Source of the DNA: Chlorokybus atmophyticus
Lineage: Eukaryota > Streptophyta > Chlorokybophyceae > Chlorokybales > Chlorokybaceae
DNA length: 64,000 nucleotides
Assembly: GCA_009103225.1 (NCBI GenBank)
Contig: RHPI01001116.1
Location: 51,232-115,231 of the forward strand
Direction: 5' to 3'
A model generated the notes under the pieces. The model saw only the letters and a program-made list of their open reading frames with translations. It did no database searches and was not told the DNA's origin. Numbering within the stretch: position 1 is the stretch's first letter; each line of letters opens with the position of its first letter. The translations under genes and the position numbers were made by a program. This document shows positions 50,412-64,000 of the stretch, piece after piece.

Positions 50412-53400
50412 TCACAGCTGGCGTTGTCCAGACGCTGGACGCGAAATTGGACCCAGGCCTGATGAACCAGTGCTCGATCCAGCAGGGAGGCTGCCATCAA
50501 ACTGCGACATCCCGGTAAACCCGTAGCTGTTGAAGCCAGTCAATGACCCAAGCTGCAGATCCTCATCCTTGCCACCCAGGCCTGTAAGGAAGCTACCACT
50601 GCCAAAACTGCTAGGCCCACTGCTGTTCATACCTACAAAACCGCCATTGTTGGGACTGCCTGTGCTGGGTGTACGAACGGGTCGAGATCTGGCTGCAGCA
50701 CCGCCCACAGGAAATGGTTCCTGGTCCCCTACGTTTGAGAACAGTATAGGGCGACAGCGCTTGTCTTCATTCATAAGGCTGGAGTTCTGAAAATGTGCAA
50801 CCAGCGCAGACTTGCCCTGGATGCGAGCGTAAGCTAAGCTTGCAACCTTCTCGCTGTTGAACTTGTCCCACTTCTTGCCGTTGAAAGTTTGGTAGAACGA
50901 GACAATCTTGGAGGGATGTGTCATGTTGATGAAGGCATACCCAACATTGCACTTGTTCTTGAAGTCAATCGGCAAGTAGAAGAAGTCGTACGTGCCGCGA
51001 TGCAGTTCGTCAATGGCAGCCAGCAGCATCTTCTGCGTATACTTGTTTGGGATGTTCTTAATCATGAGCGTCGTGCGCATATCATGCCCATTCAGTATCT
51101 TGTCCAAATCCAGGGCGTACTGCTGCTTGGACCTGTCATCAACCCCACCAGAGTTCTGCCTACGCAAGCCGCCGTTAGGGAGATCACTGGCAGTGTACCC
51201 ATTGACACAATTGGATGAAGGGCTTGGCTGAAAACCTCTGGCCATGGCAGCATAGCTTCCTGGCGCTGCATCATAGCCAGGGCTCATGCCAGCCGCAGCA
51301 GCAGGCAGACTGCTGTACTCGGGGTTGCCAAAGCTGGCGCGCCACACACCCTGGCTTCCCATGCTGCCTGGTACCTGCATTGGCCTTGAGATCGGCCCTG
51401 GCGCTGGTTCAAAGCTTGACGATCTGGCCAGCGCCCCATTGTACATGCTGGACTGCACACCACTATGGCTTGGCGACTGGCTTTGATACTGCAACTGACT
51501 TGGAGGACTGGGCTGCCAAACAGACTGCAAGGGGTTCTGCAACAACCACAGCATATCAATGTATAAGCAATGTACACCTGTCTTGCGCGCAATGCAGAGG
51601 GAACGCGACACGCAGGCAGCGGGTGCTTACATAGCTAGGCCGATCCCACAGTTGAGAACCATTGGCCAAATTGTGACTGGTTGGCGCTCCAGGTGCAGCA
51701 TTAAATGCGGTAGGGCGATTGCCAGATCCTGTTGTTATCACAGGAAGAGGATGTGAGAGGGGGTGCAAGGCAAAAAGACCAATGCCCCTGTGACAGCATT
51801 GCCAACCTGCAGCTCGATCATACGGCGACCCAGATGGTGTAACAGATGCACTCAGGCTGTAATGACGCAGGTTGCCAGAGTTTGTTATATTGCCGTAATG
51901 GTTTGCTGTGTGACCACCATTGCTGACAGGCACTGGACTCTCATAAAATAGGCCGAGCAGATCATCGGGAAGAGAATGAGTTTGCCCATAGCTGCTACTC
52001 GGCCTTGGGGCCGCACGCGGGGGAAGATTGACAGGCAGTGCCTGTGTTCGGTGCTGGTGTTGTGAGGACAACTGCGGTGGCAGTGGTGGCGGGAGGTGGG
52101 ATTGCGGGTACTGCTGGGTAGTCAACCCGTTGGAGAATAGACTGGCACTTGATGCGCCATTTGACATGTGCTGGTGCATCGGCGGGGTGCCCGAGGCTAC
52201 ACTGGCATACGAAAAGGGACTTGCTCCTAGCATTCTGCTGGAGAAGGCATCCACAGAAGCAGGCAAGGGTGGTGATGCTGGGAGTGGACTGGATGCTAGC
52301 TGCCGGCGCGGCCGATTTTCTTCCTCCGCAAGCTCAGCACTGAGCTGCTGCATCAAACTGCAGCACAATATACCACTGAGTAATAGTAATACTGAGTGAT
52401 GTGCTAGAAAATGGGGAGCACGCAGCGTCAATATTCCTTCGCATACCTGCGACGAGCGCCACCTGGACGGCTAGGCTCCAGCTTGATGCGCTTGCCGGCA
52501 ATATCGCTGCGGTTGAGAGCACGCAATGCACTTTCAGCAGCACGGACATCGTAAAATTCAATGAACTTGTGATGCTTCTTGTGAGGCGTCTCCCGAACCT
52601 GTAGACATACATTGATTCAAAACAGCTCAGTTGCATGCACATCATGCAGGGTGCCTGCAAGCTATGCATACCTCCTTGACTTCCCCATAAACTCCAAATA
52701 TGCGTCTCAAGTCATCATTGGTGACAGAAGCATCCAGATTGAACACAACCAGAGTGCCTTGATTTATATCCTTATCGGAGGGGTTCTCCTGTGAGTACCA
52801 GTTGTGAGCACACGACGCTTGCACACAACCAAATGTATTAGATCTCATGCAACGGCCGCACCTTTGGTATGCTGTAATGAATATCCAGCTTGCGTCGTCG
52901 CAAAGACTTATTTTGCAAGGCGCGCATGGCGTTGCGCGCCGCACGTATGTCGTAGTATGAGATCATCACAAAACCTCTATGCTTACAGGCAGTGTATAAA
53001 GTACGGATCGCTCCATATTGCTGCAAGCACAAGCATGTTATTGAGTGCTACACCTTTATCACATCAACCCAAGGCACAGACAGTATGACAGGAGTAGCTT
53101 ACCTCAAACAGGGCACGCAACTCAGCATCATCAACGTTGCTGTTGATGTTGCGTACAAACAGTGTGCGTGATGGGTGCTCTCCAAAGGGGTGCTCCGCCG
53201 GACCTCCAGAATTACCGATGACGGAGGAATTGATGCCAGCCAGATACTCTATCTTGCGCGTGCCCAGGCCATCATTGTCACCATCAAGCTCCAAACCACC
53301 GCCGCTACTGAACAGATCCATGTCATCCAGTTCAGCAGCAAGGTCGCGAGCCTCTTTTTCCATGACGGGGTCGACCAACTCATCGTCCTCAGGCAGCAAC

Positions 53401-54511
53401 TTGCCAATGGTACGTTCCTCAGCATCAGGGTCCAGCAGATCGTGTGCCTCGTCATCCTTTGCGTCCAATGGCTTTGGGTACTGCTCATCAAACCCGTCCG
53501 TGGACACTCCAGAAAGGTTAACTGTACCAAGTCCACAGTTACACCACAGCTTGCATGACTTGCCAACAACAGCATCCCAGGCAGGAACACTCACGTCTAC
53601 TGTGAAAGAGAGGGTATGAACTAGATTGAGAGCCATTTTCCACAGGAGATGTCTGTGCAGCAGTATTGTCATCCCTGCCGGATGTCATCTTCATATGAAG
53701 ACCGGCATTACTACTCCAATCCACTTGAGAGCCATGATGGCTTCCGGGTGTAAAGGCATGCACTAAGGCATCCATATGACCTGCAGTATGACTGGATGAA
53801 ATGCCAGACTCACAGATTGCACACTTAAATTTGGGAGGGCGACTCCCAACCACACGGCAACGGCTGTCATATGTTTATCACATTATGTAATGTGCCAACT
53901 TCGAGACTCATGCATTTAGCAAAGGCCACTGACTCAAATTACACGACTTAATGACGAATGCACAGGTTGCTGCGTCTAACTGCCTACAAGTGCATGCAAT
54001 TCAAGATCCGATGATTGTTCTGAAGCTAAGCCAGGACACACGACTGCACACTGCGCTAGTATCTATCAACTTCACCCCTGCATGATGGGCGACAATTTTG
54101 CCACATCGTAACCAAGTCCTCGTAGGGATGGCCATGCAATGGCAACTACCAAACAACGCAAACTGCTTATCGCAGTGAATAAGGGTGTGAGCAGCTGTCA
54201 CAGCACGTTCCAACATGACTGTCCAACATGACTGTCAATGCGGCAATGCAGACAAAGAAGTTTCAATTTCACGCACCAGCTCGTGCTGCCTCAACAGGAG
54301 TACCCCGATGAGTGAATTCGACGGGGACAGCGCCTGAAGCATGGTGACCACCTGCAGGAATGCCGCCTCCAAAGCTGCCAGGACCTTCCTGAGGTGACCA
54401 AAACCCTATCTGACGAGGCGGAAACGGCTCCGAACCCATGTCGAGAATGCCACCGGCGTCGAATCCAGAAAGCCCAAAATTCATGCTCCTCCCTGGATCA
54501 GCAACTGTCAT
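50412..54511 (-). CDS. Mei2-like RNA-binding protein
   Basis: Nine exons on the minus strand join in phase to about 1013 residues: 54511-54277, 53780-53595, 53521-53103, 53020-52862, 52788-52672, 52598-52447, 52357-51807, 51728-51631 and 51536-50412. Order of parts: an N-terminal Gly-rich region, the Mei2 segment TIGKLLPEDDELVD, RRM1 (RTLFVRNINSNVDDAELRAL, GFVMISYYDIRAA), RRM2 (GTLVVFNLDASVTNDDLRRI, KFIEFYDVRAAESALRAL), a long Ser/Pro/Gln-rich linker, and the C-terminal Mei2 RRM3 (RTTLMIKNIPNKYTQKML, FFYLPIDFKNKCNVGYAFIN). RRM3 is unique to the Mei2 family; in fission yeast Mei2 drives meiosis and in plants AML/TEL proteins act in meristems and meiosis. The upstream ATG at 54511 was chosen as first in-frame Met after a GC-rich leader; ATG at 54484 is an alternative. 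Confidence 0.93.
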
Positions 54512-54782
54512 TGACCCCCTCCACCCCCGCCTCACCCAATTCTGCCTCGCAACCAAAGCAAAGCCACCAAAACCGCCTCTGCCTCCGGTCCAAGGAGGAA
54601 TGCTAGCCCCGACAATCCCCGCAGCGGCAGGAATGAACACCAGGCGAGTCCTCCAGGAGAAGCAGCAACGCCGTCGCGGTCGCCACGGTGGCGCAACGTG
54701 GTACCACGTCAACCACCATTATCCAATTCACCAGAACCGAGCCGCCGGTGAACCTGCTGCACCACTTTGACCTCCCACCAAC

Positions 54783-54817
<35 letters not shown>

Positions 54818-55527
54818 ACCGCTGTCACTGACGACAATCAGACAAACTTCCCCTACAAAACCCTAATTCCGCCTCAGGCCGCGCCAGCTGGTTATTTCTG
54901 ACCGAGAGGCTCATTGTTAACCACGCTAGCGCGACCGTTGGCGGCGGCGAGGGCACACACGCTGGGCAAAACGCTTTGGCTGGCGCCCCAACGTTTGTCG
55001 GTTAGCTCCTCGGTAATTTATCAAAACCCGCGCCGCGCACTGGCAACAACCAACGCATGCTGTTGGTTGATGATGCGTTTTGCCTGCCTTGTTGTTACGG
55101 AAAACGCTGCACTGAGGAAACTTTACCACTCGCTATTACAGCCTGTGACGTACGGTTAGTAGGCGGTAAAGTATCCATCCGCGCGCCTGCCTGCGCTGCG
55201 CTTTCCCGCCCTCGAAGAGACATCGGCTAGCGCCAATCATTTCGTCACCGCCAACGCAGGCGGCATATCGACACTGGCAGACCTAAATCACGATGGTGTC
55301 GATTTCTTGCCGGGGTTTGTATCAAATGGTCTCGTGCTGATACGCACACTGTCGTGATGACGCCTTTCTCGGCCTATTTTTAGCGTCACTTTGCCACGTG
55401 GCAGACGCTAGTGCCGCCGGCGCCGCCGCCGCCCCTGCTGCTGCTGCCGCCGTCGTCATTGCTGTCCTCAGCGGCGGAGTGCAGGGCAAGGAGGAGGGGG
55501 TGGTGATCAGCAGTTCGCGTGGTGGGG
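54512..55527. promoter_or_regulatory. Shared upstream region of the divergent Mei2-like and RSP2-like genes
   Basis: The two start codons are about 1.0 kb apart in opposite orientation. The interval holds a (GCC)n run at about 54783-54822 and GC-rich DNA. No clear TATA box is visible. Both promoters must lie here. Confidence 0.5.
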
Positions 55528-58500
55528 ATGGACGCCGCGTACTTGCAGAGCACGGTGGGGGTGGCTCTTGCCAGAGGCTGCGCCGCCACTGCGGCGGCGG
55601 CGCCTGCGGACCCTGTGGAATACCTTGCCAGGTGGGAGTGTGATGACTTGAAACAAACCTAGAAAGGTCTCAGAATGCAATGTAAGCACTAGTCTTTGTT
55701 GAATTGTCCGCAAAGACATCCCGAGTGTGCAGCAGTCCCACTAATGCACGAGATATACAGTAAACGCTTCTGGTGAGGTTGAGTTAACTAATAGAAAATA
55801 GCATATATGCTGATTATGACACAAGTGCTCTACCCGGACGCATTGATTTGTTCTTGTTCAAACAACTACTACGAATGGCAAGCTGTTTGCGGTGTCAAGC
55901 TGCTGCAGTCCTGTTCAGCTAATCACCACAGAAAGCTCAATCGGAGTTTAAAGATTGAATTGAAGATTACTTGCTCTATTGTAGCTCTGAGAGCTGAGTT
56001 GTTTGCGTCAAACAACGCAGATGGCTGCACAAATACGTGGCTTCCCAAGCTGTAGAGTCCCAGCTCGCAGCGGAGAAAGCCGCAGCCGCCGCAGGCAAGT
56101 GTTCATGCACTCTGTTTGCAACAAACTGGCAGTCCCAAACATGCACGCGCACACGCACACGCATGCACACACAGACACCCGCCCACACTCACACATGTGC
56201 ATACGTGCAGGGTTGGCAGCGGAGGCAGCACGTGTGGCGGCTGTCGCACAGGCTCAGACCAGCGCGCGCGCCCGCCGATCGGCTTTGCTTGCTCGCGTGG
56301 CCGCCGCTTGCGAGCCTGGAAGGGACCCCTGGGAGGCATGGGCGGCCGCGGCAGAAGCCTGCGGAGACTACCTTGACGGTACTTATTGACTTGAGAGTAT
56401 GCGAAAGGTTGAATCTGATACCTGTGACTGCCTACCTGAGTGTGTGCCCGTCACCAGTAACACCCAAACACACACGCACTCAAGCACACACAGACACTTC
56501 CATGTTCAGGTAAGGGGGCGGCGTATGTGGCGGTTGTGGAGGAGAGGGTAAAAGAAAAGCAGAAGGACTCGAGCGACGGTGGTGAGGAGGACGTGAAGGA
56601 GGAAGCTGAAGCCGTGGAGGGCGAAAGCGTGTACACGCGGATGGTCCTAAACTATGTTGCGGCATGCTCGCGCGGCCAGAGCGCCCTTGGGAAGTTGCTG
56701 CCTTCAACACAGGTTAGCAAAGGACTCACTGCGTATGGAGGATGTGTGCTAGTGAGGCTCATGTCACCTTGTTGCCTTGTGCCAAACATGTGTGTATGTG
56801 TGTTCAATATGCGTTGCATTGGGGTGCAGGGTGTAACCATGCAGACGCTGCAGCAAGGTCTGCCAGTTTTAGACATCCCCAACGTGCTTTACCGCCAAGG
56901 CAAGGACACGGTAGTTGTATGATACACAAGTTGGATTGCTTGCACTGTGCAATGACTATGTCAACAACCACCTACAGGTGTGCACTTCTTTGGCAACTTT
57001 CCACGTCCCGGCGCATACTTCGCAGTGTCGATGGCGTCACCCAACGTCGCGGTACCCGCACAATCCGCCAATGGCGCTGGCGACGCCATTGACGACAAGG
57101 CCAACAGCAATACCAAGAAGCTTGTCCCGCCCGTGTGTGCCATCCTTTGTGTGGACTCCCTGCGAGGAGGCAAAGTGTCCACAGCTACAGGAGCGAGAGA
57201 AGCGGACAAGGGGCAGCCTTTCAACGATGATGAGAAGGACTTCGTTCGCACTGTGGCCAACGTTGTTGAAAGTAAGACAAGTATATACGCAAATTGGCAC
57301 ATATGTGCACACGCGCGCGCGCACGTGCACACCAAGGCAATAGATCGTTATATGCACACTTACAAGGTTGGGCTAGCAGTGTGGCTACCATACCTAGCCG
57401 CGCATGCCATACTGTTGTACGCACATGCACACGTGACTCCTGTTTACATGCACACTAATGTGTCGCGTACGCAAAGGTGCACTGAAGCGCAATGAGGTGG
57501 CGAGGGTGGGTGCGAGACCGGCAGAGGCGACAGCGTACGGTGAGATGGTGGCTGAGCTGGCGCGGTTGGACGAGGCGGGAGGCAGGAATGCCAACGACAA
57601 CACCAGCGACAACACTGGTGCCAACGCCACAGACAGCGGCGCAGGTCGCGAGGCCGGGGAGGCCAGCAGTGAGACGGCCGCTGTGCTGGAGCTCGAGAAG
57701 GTGAAACAGAAGATCGATGTCATCAACAAGGCTGTCGGGCGCATCATGGTGAGTATAGAAGGGGTATGCTGGTATGCCCGCATGCAAGCTGTGACAACCC
57801 TAGTGCCATGCATTTGTGTTTGTTGTTGTTGGTGCTGATTGTGTTGAGCATACGTGGGGGGTTGTTGTGTACAGAAAATGCAAGTGATCATGATACATGC
57901 ATGTCACTGTTCCTGAAGTGACTTGACTGAGACACTTGTGTCTCTCTCAGGCAACAGCACTGCCCAACTTGATGACAGCTCACGCGGCTCCCAAGCTCAC
58001 CCTCGCAGTGCTCAAGGTGAGCAGTGTGTATCCTACTGTCAGAGGTGCCAACATGGTGCACAACCCGCTCGTATCGGTGTAACCGGTGTGCTTTGCTGCG
58101 CGCACAGGCTGTTTACTGCATAGTGATGCGATCCGCCGGCATGGACCACCTGAAGCTGTGGAAGGATGCGCGCTTGGAGTTCCAAACTGCTGTTCAGGTG
58201 TTGAACAAATTATGTGGCTTGAGGTGTTGTGCATGTGACACAGGGAGCGTACCAAGCTGGCATGCTTACGTACACCTTCTGTCTGCTGGCGCAACTATCT
58301 GCACCGCCAATGAGAGACTCTACTTCAACCAGCGTCTGTGCATAATGATTGAGATCTTGTGAATTGTGTGCAGAGAGTACCTGCCTTCGACAGCAGTGCT
58401 TCGGTGGATGCCGGCGTGTGGGAGGCCTCTGAGCGCCTTGTCGTGGTACAACATGTTACAATGACCTTGATATGTTGCATTGACACAGCTGTCTGACCCA

Positions 58501-59149
58501 CCTGTGGTGGCCCGCAGGACATGGACCAGGCGGCCCTCGCAGCTGAGTCCCACCTTGGCATGGTAAGCAGCACATGCATGTGGCAAACGCAGCATACTAT
58601 CTCGTGTATACATGCCACACTGATGTTGCATGCATTGCTGTGTGGACGGAGTCATGACAAGTTGGCGCTTTGACTACACAGGCACTTTTGGTGTGGACCA
58701 AGCGCGTCAAAGAACTCTGCGCTGCTGAGGCAGTGTACCAGAAGGCAGCCAAGACCGCAGCTGAAGCCCGGGTACGGACATGAACATGTGCAACAAGCTG
58801 TCTCTCACATCCACCAATGCTTTTCAACATACCAATCTAATCCATCCACTTCTCAGCCCGCAAACATCAACAACTGACAGTCACTTACCATCACCAGGCC
58901 AAGGCAGAGGCGGAGGCCGCTGCAGCAGCGGCAGCGCTGGATGCAGAGGAGGCCGCATCGGCAGCAGTGGCAGCTGAAGCCACCGAAGTGGAGCTGGCGG
59001 CGTACTCGATGCCTACTTCACCGGCAGGAGGAGCAGAAGCGATAGCAGCTGCTGCTGCTGAACCTGCAGAGAGCACTGGCGAGGCAGCTGCTGCTCCCAT
59101 GGCTGGTGAGGAGGCTGCACCAGCAGATGCACCTGCAAAAGCTGAGTAG
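55528..59149 (+). CDS. RSP2: Radial spoke protein 2-like (Dpy-30 motif plus GAF domain)
   Basis: Thirteen exons join in phase to about 598 residues: 55528-55631, 56021-56094, 56211-56378, 56510-56712, 56830-56899, 56978-57271, 57477-57748, 57951-58016, 58108-58197, 58374-58442, 58518-58562, 58682-58771 and 58898-59149 (TAG). The N terminus (YLQSTVGVALARGCAA, DPVEYLARWLHKYV) is a Dpy-30 dimerisation motif. A GAF domain follows (GVHFFGNFPRPGAYFAVSM, VCAILCVDSLRGG, NDDEKDFVRTVANVVE). The C terminus is Lys- and Ala-rich helix with an Ala/Glu tail. This order is that of RSP2, a calmodulin-binding stalk protein of flagellar radial spokes. It is shorter than the Chlamydomonas protein (738 residues as I recall). 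Introns after 56094 and 56899 begin with GC and are required to keep the phase. Confidence 0.85.
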
Positions 59150-59419
59150 TAGTTGGGTCTGTGTATAGAAACACGCAAGCTAGGTAAGAAAGCTTTGCTA
59201 CACCATGCCGAAAAGACCATTCTTTCCTGGCTGGTTGCTCAACACTTCACAGCACCTTGCATTGATTGCGCCACACGCACGAGCGAAGGATTAACGCTAA
59301 TAGCGTTACTCGCAAACACAGTTGCATACCCCAAGCGACGAATGCGCAAGACATGTGTAGCGTTTCACTCAACTTTTCAATCGACACTAGTAAGCTCCCT
59401 CTAGATACTGAAAACAATA
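59150..59419. other. Short interval between convergent 3' ends
   Basis: 270 bases separate the stop codons of the RSP2-like and cytidylyltransferase genes, so their 3' untranslated regions probably overlap. No other feature is seen. Confidence 0.5.
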
Positions 59420-62137
<2,718 letters not shown>

Positions 62138-64000
62138 CGCCACCGACACGGCTACCCCAAGATCCCCAACCAGTGCGCCTCTCACCGCCGCCCGGAACAC
62201 CAGGCCAAAATTCCTTCCTGGCCACCACCAGGCCACTAGGCCACCACCAGGCCGGGACAGTATCGCGACCAGGCCGGGAATCTCCTCCAGGAACCCTGGC
62301 GAACGTGAGCAACACGTTAGCAGCCGCGCTTGAAGCCTTTCATGAAACAAAACAGCACAAATCGTGCCATCATTGGTGGGCCCCATCAACACAGATGCTT
62401 TTGCAAATTGTATACCGTAGTGCCACAAAATCTTTGTGGCACTACGGTTTTTGTTAAACAATAACTCCGAGAAGGCAATTTCGAAATCTTGACTGACTTT
62501 GCGGCGACTCAACTTATTCTAGTGATATAATTGGTTTAAAATGCATAGGTGGTGGGGTTCTGACGAACAATAGGTTAATATAATTGAGCAAAGCTTTTTA
62601 TGAACATTTCGGAGCACTAGGGTATCACGATGTTTCAGTCTTGTCAGTGGAAGCGAAGTTCAAGATTAACATGCGCTTTGGTTTGTGACAACTTTGTCAT
62701 CCAAATGGTTAATTAGTTGAATATTGCATTGTGACATGTTAACCTATGTGTAGTAATAATAGTAGTATCAATAACCGACATCATGCTGCTCGAATGATGA
62801 GGTAGATAGCTGAAGGCATTGCATGAAAACACGCGTAATGTGTTTTTTTTAAAAACCAACTTCCGTGCTTTTGATTGGGGCTTAATATACCACATATTGT
62901 TCTTTTGTTTACGACGTGCACAAAGTTTTACTACATGGTCGGATGTATGGCACGTATGTAGCCGTTGCTGTCATGATTAATAATGTATCACGAAATCGAC
63001 TATAGCAATTATAACAAAAAGTGTTTTAAGTTGCATGCCCAGCTTTGCAGCTTTGAATAACAAGCACCTTGCTGCACACCACCTGAAAGACAATAACATG
63101 CTTAACGAATTGATTTGACTCATAAACAACATAAAGCATATTGCCTTTCAAGCTGCAATCGCAATATTGGCTTGCAAGAGAGCATTATAACACGTCAAGA
63201 CTTTGTCGATGCATCTTTCTCATGCGGGCCTGTTTCCATTCCCAAATTGCCATTACACATGTTGATTATGATGCTAGAATCTGTATAAACTTGTGTACAT
63301 CAGCAGGCAACAACCCACCAGTGTTCAAGTAGCGTTGTCATGCCGCATGTTACTAGCGGCTAGCAAGTCACGCAGTGGCACCTCAATGCCAACATGTTTG
63401 GCCGTCCATTAGTATAGCCAGAAGAAACTTGGAAGGCGTGGCATCCGCAAGCATTAGTTTGGACAGCTCTTCATATTGCTGCACGCAACACCTTGCTTGC
63501 GGGAGCTGACAAAGCAAACTCATCAACATAACGGTCAACTAGAATGTATGCTTCAACAGCCACTTGAGTTGCAAATATTGCACTAACATTACAACATAAT
63601 GGACTTGCTGGTTACCCCAGTTTATGGCATAATGTCGTACAATGTTTACTACAAGTGTTATTTACTTGATTTAACATCTCGCTATACAAATGCAACATAT
63701 GATATTTGCACTTCATGCGCCTAGTACACCATTTTCGTTTGTTGTTGCTTTAACATATCATAATGTGTATGTAAAGCACATGGTTAATCTTAATTAACCT
63801 CACATACACAAGCATTGCGTGCATACAAAAGCAGTACCGATCCGCCATATCAACAAACAGCAACTTGCTGCAACGACATCAGGAAATACGCACATGGAAC
63901 TACCGAGTACATATGCACGTATTGTCAACATGTGGCATAGGGTGACACGTTGATTGTGCCCAATGGATATTGTATCCCACGCCTGGGGAAAGAGCAGGGG
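62138..64000. other. Upstream region of the cytidylyltransferase gene and AT-rich non-genic DNA
   Basis: 62138-62300 is GC-rich promoter or leader. A perfect 16-bp stem hairpin lies at 62414-62448. From 62450 to the end the DNA is AT-rich with stops in all frames and no recognisable gene. Confidence 0.5.
62414..62448. repeat. Perfect hairpin, 16-bp stem and 3-nt loop
   Basis: ACCGTAGTGCCACAAA (62414-62429), ATC, then the exact reverse complement TTTGTGGCACTACGGT (62433-62448). It sits about 280 nt upstream of the cytidylyltransferase start, near the GC/AT boundary. Possibly a terminator-like or small transposon-derived structure. Confidence 0.85.

Overview
This window looks like nuclear DNA from a flagellated green alga, probably of the Chlamydomonadales. 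The resolved genes have many introns, with about 57 splice junctions that I could phase by eye. The cellular products include a radial spoke protein of motile flagella, a plastid-type small heat shock protein, a mitochondrial porin, a Mei2-like RNA-binding protein, an ovothiol synthase and an ethanolamine-phosphate cytidylyltransferase. Between them lie Ty3/gypsy chromoviruses, miniature LTR elements and a decayed CACTA-type transposon. Species identity is inference only.

Layout. 1-1.9 kb: 3' part of an unrecognised gene (+). 3.7-5.1 kb: HSP20 gene (-) with a TATA box. 5.4-19.9 kb: a nested retrotransposon block. A decayed chromodomain Ty3/gypsy element (element 1, minus strand, about 5.47-13.15 kb) has its gag split at 9830/11779 by a 1943-bp chimera of two miniature LTR families, flanked by a CACAA duplication. 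A second chromovirus (element 2, 13803-19940) has two 860-bp LTRs and a GTGGC duplication, but a broken integrase active site and deleted gag/protease. 20.1-26.1 kb: CACTA/EnSpm-type Tnp2 pseudogene between inverted subterminal motifs. 26.2-29.4 kb: AT-rich, no supported gene.

29.5-34.1 kb: 11-exon OvoA gene (+). About 35.8-37.3 kb: weak unidentified coding signal (-). 37.7-40.1 kb: 8-exon secreted or lumenal conserved protein (+). 40.1-45.2 kb: non-genic, with simple repeats and a perfect palindrome. 45.2-47.2 kb: VDAC porin (-), with a probable 18-nt microexon. 50.4-54.5 kb: Mei2-like gene (-). 55.5-59.1 kb: RSP2-like gene (+), divergent from Mei2. 59.4-62.1 kb: phosphoethanolamine cytidylyltransferase (-), tail-to-tail with RSP2. 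62.1-64 kb: AT-rich, no gene.

The cellular genes are not a pathway cluster; they are ordinary neighbours with separate roles (sulfur-histidine antioxidant synthesis, outer-membrane transport, RNA regulation, flagellar motility, phosphatidylethanolamine synthesis). The most unusual biology is the mobile DNA: miniature LTR elements that share LTR termini, polypurine tract and primer site type with the neighbouring chromovirus, joined in opposite orientations into one unit that appears to have been inserted as a whole. Exon limits were worked out by hand from splice consensus and reading phase, so single junctions may be wrong although the frames agree throughout.
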